Below, one piece after another: positions 57,624-64,000 of a stretch of DNA of 64,000 bases. How positions within the stretch are numbered: position 1 is the first letter of the stretch; each line of letters starts with the position of its first letter. A program made the translations under genes and the position numbers. Origin of the DNA: Xanthomonas phaseoli pv. phaseoli (GTDB lineage Bacteria; Pseudomonadota; Gammaproteobacteria; Xanthomonadales; Xanthomonadaceae); NCBI GenBank assembly GCA_022749655.1, contig CP094243.1:2480001-2544000 (forward strand), read 5' to 3'. The notes below the pieces were generated by a model. It made no database searches. It was not told the origin of the DNA and was given only the letters and a program-made list of their open reading frames with translations.

Positions 57624-57710
57624 GATGGCCGGCAGGAATCTGCAAAAATCTTTACTAACAGCAAGTTATCCAAATTTTGGTTTTTTTGCACGAATCCCTG
57701 CCGGCCTCAT
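57624..57710 (-). repeat. MITE-like repeat, copy 2 (inverted, diverged)
   Basis: The right arm TGCACGAATCCCTGCCGGCC and a shorter left arm (GGCCGGCAGGAATCTGCA) enclose a core whose inverse contains CCAAAA-TAACTTGCTGTTAG, matching the copy 1 core. The arms differ from copy 1 at a few positions. Orientation is opposite to copy 1. Confidence 0.8.
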
Positions 57711-57712
57711 TC

Positions 57713-57779
57713 AGCTCCAAACTCGCGGTAGATGCGATAAACACGCTTGTGGTTCGACTTGAACCCTTTGACTTGCATA
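57713..57779 (-). pseudogene. Fragment of an IS3-type OrfB
   Basis: 67 bases. Read on the minus strand they give [18 protein letters not shown], the conserved N-terminal part of IS3 OrfB (compare [16 protein letters not shown] in IS-B). It is diverged from IS-B, so it comes from another element. Confidence 0.75.
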
Positions 57780-57810
57780 GGCGCATGAAGTAATTATTCA
57801 GGCCGACGAA

Positions 57811-58861
57811 TTATGATTCAATAGTTTTCCTAATTTTCCTCAATCGAGATGCCTCAATCGACATGCTATAGCTTAGGTCACCTCTTCGCACACGAAAGTT
57901 TTCTACTCTTTCGGAAAGATCTTCATTTGGGTTGGTGCGTCCTGTGCTCACATTTTTATGAGCATATTCAGGCTGATTCGATATGAATTCGCCTACAACC
58001 CCTCTAGAGTGTGAATGCTTATAAAAGATTGGCGGTAAAAATTTGTCGCCCTCTATGAACTCTATATTCTTATGCAGAATGGACTTCCTCTCCCCGGACG
58101 AAAAGCATCGAACGTTTCTTCTTAAACAATCGTGAAGATTGTCAAAAACGCTGTCTTTTTGATAAGCGCACAGAGCCATATTCAATGAAAAAATAACACA
58201 ATCAAAACGAGACTTCTGCGCGCCCAGTTGAATGACCGCCATGTCTCCATTTTCACCAAGGCAATTCTGAACATTCTTCCCTAATGTTTCATAGCCGGCC
58301 ATAACCTTAATTTCGCCGTCTTCCATTCCGTAGGCAAGTGCTGGCTCAATTACCAACATCGTACGCTTCCCATCTTTAAATCTAACGTCAATCGCCGCAT
58401 GATGCAGGCTCGAAGGAGATAGGCGAACGATTGATCGCCAAGCCTGCTTTCCAGAAGTCATAAATTCGGAAAAAAGGATTGGGCGGAGTCGTGACAGCTA
58501 AGATGGAGCTCTGGAAATCTCTCATTATATGCATGTGCTAAATAATATTTATTTTCAACATCAGCTTTTGTTATAGCTTCGGAACTTCCATGCTTCGCGG
58601 CAGATAATGCAGCCTCCGCATACATCCGCATTTCATAAGGAATATTATTTGAACTATTCAGCGATTCTTCCAGCGCAATAGCTTTTTGCGTGGGCGTTCC
58701 GGGAGCGCAGAAAATGCCGAGCTAGTTTGGGAAGGGCTCGTGGAAGGACTTGAGGCAGGCGTTTGCTCGTCATTATCAGTTTGCTGTTCATTCCAATTTG
58801 AGCTACTAGAACGGCTAGAACGGCTAGAACCAAAGCCAAGTGAACGCATAAAATTCTTCAT
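57811..58861 (-). CDS. avrBsT: YopJ-family type III effector acetyltransferase, AvrBsT/XopJ2-like, two frameshifts
   Basis: Type III effector delivered into plant cells; the family acetylates host proteins to suppress or trigger immunity. The restored protein is 350 residues starting MKNFMRSLGFGSSRSS, with a Ser-rich secretion/translocation N terminus. The catalytic triad is His154 in 'LHHAAIDVRFKDG', Glu 19 residues later in 'LVIEPA', and Cys222 in 'SRFDCVIFSLNMA'; spacing matches YopJ, and total length, His154 and Cys222 match AvrBsT. Missing bases near 58697 (C in CGCCCACG) and near 58483 (T in the T6 run) cause the two breaks. AT-rich, unlike the rest of the window, indicating acquisition by transfer. 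No PIP box is evident upstream. Confidence 0.82.
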
Positions 58862-59225
58862 ATATATTAACTTTTAATTTGAATTTGTCGTGCAATACCT
58901 AACGATGATTAAAAAGTCCGCCCCGTTCCCAAAGAGACGAGTGTCACCAAGCCATGCATGCTGGGTGACATGGGCGCCTCGGGGATGAAGGCGTAGAGGG
59001 CGTGGTCTGCTCTGCGGTGTGGGTGAAATAATGCTCAGGTGAACCCGCTACGGGTGAACCCAACACGCTCGGCTTTGAATTGCATAGACCCATGTCGATC
59101 TCCTGCAAGTAAGTGTGGAAGCAAGTTTGGCGAGAAGCTTTCCGATTCGCTCCGCCTCACCGAAATCCTGGCTGGGGCGACGAAGCATTGATGCGGGGAT
59201 TCCCGAGTCTTCGCCAAGCGGCTGA
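58862..59225. other. Upstream region of the effector gene, mosaic DNA
   Basis: About 360 bases without a supportable gene. It includes an AT-rich leader, the inverted repeat GTCACC...GGTGAC near 58938-58964, and a direct repeat GGTGAACCC at 59038-59046 and 59053-59061. I searched for TTCGC-N15-TTCGC and did not find it. Confidence 0.4.
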
Positions 59226-59540
59226 TCATCTGCCTGCCGGCATTGCACCGGCTGCGATGGCGTTTTCGGGTTCGCCGACGGAGTGCGCTGGCCGCAGCTG
59301 CGCCAGGAGTTGTTCCAGCGTGCTCAGGCGCACCGTGGCCCGCAAGGTGTCCGCCTCGGCGTGTTCCCGGCGCTGGCGCTCTTCGACCAGCTCGGTCCGC
59401 GCCGCCGCCAGTTCGGTGCGTACGCCTTCCAGCGCGTGGACATCGTAGGTCCAGCGCACCTGCAGGGCTTGGTGCTCGGCGGCCGCCAGGCGCAGCGCGT
59501 CGTGCTCGCGTTGCTGGGTGATACGCCCAGGGTTCCGTAG
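59226..59540 (-). pseudogene. Coiled-coil fragment, KfrA/TnpT-like
   Basis: About 100 residues of Ala/Glu/Arg-rich coiled coil: 'LRLAAAEHQALQVRW', 'EGVRTELAAARTELVEERQRR', 'LSTLEQLLAQLRPAH'. This resembles the C-terminal part of KfrA/TnpT-type DNA-binding proteins found in Tn3-family transposons that carry Xanthomonas effectors. Its N-terminal part is missing; IS-B copy 2 lies just beyond. The family call is tentative. Confidence 0.35.
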
Positions 59541-59544
59541 ACAC

Positions 59545-59592
59545 TCAAGACCCTCGTTGCGCGTAGCGCCGTTCAAACTCTACAGGGGACGG
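59545..59592 (-). pseudogene. C-terminal fragment of another IS3-type OrfB
   Basis: Read on the minus strand: [14 protein letters not shown] followed by a stop, the pattern at the end of many IS3-family OrfB proteins. The fragment is cut by IS-B copy 2 at 59591. Confidence 0.45.
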
Positions 59593-59658
59593 TAATCCCC
59601 CGCCCATTAGCAGACGCCAGAAGTGGAATTTTCTCGTCCCCTTTCCCGAGGAGGTTCC

Positions 59659-59925
59659 ATGAAGAAGTCCCGCTTTACCGACAGCCAGATCATCGCCGTG
59701 CTCAAGCAGGCCCAGGCCGGTGCGCCCGTGCCGGAGCTGTGCCGCGAGCACGGCATCAGCTCGGCCACGTTCTACAAGTGGCGCAGCAAGTTCGGCGGCA
59801 TGGACGTGTCCATGGTCGCGCGCATGAAGGAGCTGGAGGAGGAGAACCGCCGGCTCAAGAAGATGTACGCCGAGGCGCAGCTCAGTACCGACCTGCTGAA
59901 GGAAGCGCTCGCAAAAAAATGGTGA
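59659..59925 (+). CDS. IS-B copy 2 transposase OrfA
   Basis: 88 residues, same as copy 1 OrfA. The ATG at 59659 follows GAGGAGG. It ends at the A7 slippery run. Confidence 0.88.
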   Translation: MKKSRFTDSQIIAVLKQAQAGAPVPELCREHGISSATFYKWRSKFGGMDVSMVARMKELEEENRRLKKMYAEAQLSTDLLKEALAKKW

Positions 59926-60746
59926 GGCCATCTCAGCGACGCGAGATGGCCCAATCGGCAGTCACGAGCGGGCGTACGAACATCCGCCACGCCTGCCAGG
60001 CCTTCGCGGTGAGCCAGACCTGCTTCCGCTACCAGGCCAAGGCCAGCGAGCAGAACGCCCGGATCGCCGACTGGCTGGTCCGCCTGACGACCGCCCATCG
60101 CGACTGGGGCTTTGGCCTGTGCTACCTGTACCTGCGCAACGTGAAGGGCTTTGGCTGGAATCACAAGCGGGTCTACCGGATCTACCGCGAGCTGGAGTTG
60201 AACCTGCGGATCAAGCCGAGGAAGCGGCTGGTGCGTGAGCGGCCCGAGCCTCTGGCGGTGCCGGAGGCTATCAACCAGGTCTGGTCGATGGACTTCATGC
60301 ACGACCAGTTGGCCGACGGCCGCAGCTTCCGGCTGTTCAATGTGCTCGACGACTTCAATCGCGAGGGGCTGGGGATCGAGGTGGATCTGTCGCTGCCGTC
60401 AGCCCGTGTGATCCGATCGCTGGAGCAGATCATCGAGTGGCGCGGCAAGCCCGCCGTGATCCGCTGCGACAACGGCCCTGAATACATCAGTGGCGCGTTG
60501 CTGTCCTGGGCGCAGCGGCATGGTATCCGGGTCGAGCACATCCAGCCGGGCAAGCCACAGCAGAACGCCTACGTTGAACGCTACAACCGCACCATCCGCT
60601 ACGCCTGGCTCGCCCAAACCCTGTTCGACACCATCGACCAGGTGCAGGACAAAGCCACCCGCTGGCTATGGACGTACAACCACGAGCGTCCGAATATGGC
60701 GCTCGGCGGCATCACGCCTGCCATGAAGTTGGCGATGGCCGCTTAG
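59919..60746 (+). CDS. IS-B copy 2 transposase OrfB
   Basis: About 275 residues, same as copy 1 OrfB; DDE residues present, frame intact. The ATG at 59919 overlaps the end of OrfA; the fusion OrfAB would arise by -1 frameshift. Confidence 0.88.
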   Translation: MVRPSQRREMAQSAVTSGRTNIRHACQAFAVSQTCFRYQAKASEQNARIADWLVRLTTAHRDWGFGLCYLYLRNVKGFGWNHKRVYRIYRELELNLRIKPRKRLVRERPEPLAVPEAINQVWSMDFMHDQLADGRSFRLFNVLDDFNREGLGIEVDLSLPSARVIRSLEQIIEWRGKPAVIRCDNGPEYISGALLSWAQRHGIRVEHIQPGKPQQNAYVERYNRTIRYAWLAQTLFDTIDQVQDKATRWLWTYNHERPNMALGGITPAMKLAMAA

Positions 60747-60783
60747 CTCCACTTCTGGCGACCGCTAGAAGTGGGGGATTACC

Positions 60784-61155
60784 CATCGACCAGACTTGGT
60801 TGATCGTCTCCGGCACCGCCAGTGGCTGCGGCCGCTCAAGCACCAGCCGCTTCTTCGGCTTGATCCGCAGGTTCAACTCCAACTCGCGGTAGATCCGGTA
60901 GATCCGCTTGTGGTTCCAACCAAAGCCCTTCACGTTGCGCAGGTACAGGTAGCACAGGCCAAAGCCCCAGTCGCGATGGGCGGTCGTCAACCGGATCAGC
61001 CAGTCGGCGATCCGGGCGTTCTGCTCGCTGGCCTTGGCCTGGTAGCGGAAGCAGGTCTGGCTCACCGCGAAGGTCTGGCAGGCGTGGCGGATGTTCGTGC
61101 GCCCGCTCGTGACCGCCGATTGGGCCATCTCGCGTCGCTGAGATGGCCTCACCAT
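60784..61155 (-). pseudogene. IS-B copy 3 OrfB, C-terminally truncated
   Basis: N-terminal ~120 residues of OrfB up to the VWSM motif. The catalytic DDE core is lost, so it is inactive. Confidence 0.88.
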
Positions 61156-61415
61156 TTTTTTGCGAGCGCTTCCTTCAGCAGGTCGGTACTGAGCTGCGCC
61201 TCGGCGTACATCTTCTTGAGCCGGCGGTTCTCCTCCTCCAGCTCCTTCATGCGCGCGACCATGGACACGTCCATGCCGCCGAACTTGCTGCGCCACTTGT
61301 AGAACGTGGCCGAGCTGATGCCGTGCTCGCGGCACAGCTCCGGCACGGGCGCACCGGCCTGGGCCTGCTTGAGCACGGCGATGATCTGGCTGTCGGTAAA
61401 GCGGGACTTCTTCAT
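61149..61415 (-). CDS. IS-B copy 3 transposase OrfA
   Basis: Intact 88-residue OrfA, the same protein as in copies 1 and 2. Without its OrfB it cannot transpose on its own but could bind the IS ends and act as a repressor. Confidence 0.82.
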   Translation of the reverse strand: MKKSRFTDSQIIAVLKQAQAGAPVPELCREHGISSATFYKWRSKFGGMDVSMVARMKELEEENRRLKKMYAEAQLSTDLLKEALAKKW

Positions 61416-61483
61416 GGAACCTCCTCGGGAAAGGGGACGAGAAAATTCCACTTCTGGCGTCTGCTAATGGGCGGGGGATTACC

Positions 61484-61984
61484 CACCCAGCTTCATAGCC
61501 ATCAAGCTGCGGATTCAGCGCGCGAGGCAATGATGGGATTTTTCCCACTTCAAACTGTTGGGCTAATGAGGTTTGAGTGGCCAGAAGCAATGGAAGGCTA
61601 AAAAAATCCCTGCCATTTTTATAAGTGGGGTTGATGCATGTCCTTGGTCAGTCCGGAGCCTGTTTACTATGCCCTCGGCGACTAAATTAAGCCATCCATT
61701 GCTCATTATTAATTCCTAAGTATCTTCTGTTAGTAGATTTTTGGAAGGGGCGGTTGAAAAATCGTGCTTGAAGTTTTCAGCCTGATCCTAGCTAGGATCC
61801 ACTTGAGTGAAGTCTGGCCTATAGTCGAGTGCTACACGGGGGCTCTGGCGGCCATTGAAATTTCTAGTGAGCTTACACCGAATATGCCCTTCATCGCCTC
61901 ATTGTCTTTGCTGTGATTTCCTTGTATGGCCATCATGGATGGCGCGTACTTCCGCATCAATCGGCGTGACAGCTGGTGCCCAAA
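61484..61984. other. Intergenic stretch downstream of htpG
   Basis: About 500 bases with no recognisable gene. It holds a 16-base perfect palindrome GATCCTAGCTAGGATC at 61784-61799. Composition is AT-richer than htpG and it may be degraded mobile DNA. Confidence 0.5.
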
Positions 61985-62015
61985 CGCAAAGACCGGCAAT
62001 AAGCCGGTCTTTGCG
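61985..62015 (-). terminator. htpG terminator
   Basis: CGCAAAGACCGGC pairs perfectly with GCCGGTCTTTGCG around AATAA, 22 bases after the htpG stop. It is a 13-base stem; U-rich sequence beyond it is limited, but position and stability make it a good candidate. Confidence 0.8.
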
Positions 62016-62036
62016 TCACACACAAGGCCTAGTGAC

Positions 62037-63940
<1,904 letters not shown>

Positions 63941-64000
63941 TGGGGTCGTGCTCCGTGGTGGTCCAGGCCGCAACGCGGCCGATGGCCTGGGGATGCGGGC

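Larger units (their letters stand above)
59591..60783 (+). mobile_element. IS3-family insertion sequence IS-B, copy 2
   Basis: 1,193 bases with the same ends as copy 1 (GGTAATCCCCC ... GGGGGATTACC), in opposite orientation. Apart from a few positions at the left end it appears identical to copy 1. Its right end abuts a truncated third copy with no spacer, so no target duplication can be seen. Confidence 0.9.
60784..61483 (-). mobile_element. IS-B copy 3, truncated and slightly diverged
   Basis: Right-hand ~700 bases of IS-B in minus orientation, ending GGGGGATTACC at 61473-61483. The part encoding the C-terminal two thirds of OrfB is missing where copy 2 begins. It differs from copies 1 and 2 at several positions (for example KKRLVLERPQPLAVPETINQ against [20 protein letters not shown]), so it is an older or separately acquired copy. 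Confidence 0.88.

Noticed and set aside
57328..57645. 105-codon minus-strand gene between the MITE-like repeats
   Set aside because: Its ends lie in the two repeats and it has no recognisable domain or ribosome-binding site.
57262..57710. CRISPR array
   Set aside because: Only two copies, in inverted orientation and with internal dyad symmetry, and no regular spacers; no cas genes in the window.
58862..59030. PIP box upstream of the avrBsT-like gene
   Set aside because: No TTCGB-N15-TTCGB arrangement found on the minus strand in the 170 bases before the start.

Overview
The window looks like the chromosome of a plant-pathogenic Xanthomonas, most likely of the axonopodis/citri/euvesicatoria group. 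This is inferred from gene content: a chromosomal X-type type IV secretion system (X-T4SS) with a VirB7 that carries an N0 domain, a P2-like prophage carrying a plant-natriuretic-peptide-like gene, an AvrBsT/XopJ2-type effector, and high GC with strong third-position bias. Almost every broken reading frame in the window, including those in the housekeeping genes uvrB and htpG, can be restored by changing one homopolymer run by one base. I therefore treat most interrupted genes as intact genes with sequencing errors and annotate their full spans. Elements cut by an IS, or present only as fragments, are called pseudogenes.

Layout. 1-454: no supportable gene. 455-5798: a polymorphic-toxin cassette made of a DUF1629-type immunity gene, a toxin of about 1,330 residues with an N-terminal AHH nuclease and a poly-glycine tail, and a coiled-coil protein with one membrane segment. 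About 5800-35310: a P2-like prophage. Its leftward genes are terminase, portal, a Com-like zinc finger and a DNA methyltransferase. Its rightward genes are O-N-M-L-X, lysis genes with nested Rz/Rz1, R-S, the PNP-like cargo gene, J-I-H, V-W, FI-FII, E/E', T-U-D. An IS3-family element (IS-A, 27473-28659) lies where regulatory genes would be expected and borders an N-terminally truncated primase/helicase. Small early genes and a tyrosine integrase next to tRNA-Asn follow. 35446-38316: an orphan GspH/FimT pseudopilin, uvrB and tRNA-Val. 39027-54571: a small gene, virD4, then virB7-B8-B9-B10-B11-B1-B2-B3-B4-B5-B6, a DUF4189 protein, a lipoprotein immunity candidate and a peptidoglycan-targeting effector with an XVIPCD secretion signal.

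54674-61483 is a mobile-element graveyard. It holds a partial copy of virB6, an end fragment of IS-A, three copies of a second IS3-family element (IS-B), a truncated RelE-like toxin converging on an XRE regulator, two inverted copies of a MITE-like repeat, and the YopJ-family type III effector gene avrBsT/xopJ2 in AT-rich DNA. htpG (62037-63940, minus) follows a clear terminator.

How the genes work together. virB1-B11 and virD4 form a complete contact-dependent antibacterial T4SS, and the last two genes of the cluster form an effector/immunity pair for it. The prophage has a full morphogenesis set but lacks a recognisable repressor and late activator, so it is probably defective for controlled induction. 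It still carries a gene that could alter plant water and ion balance. The island at 55161-60783 is bounded by inverted IS-B copies and carries a plant-directed effector.
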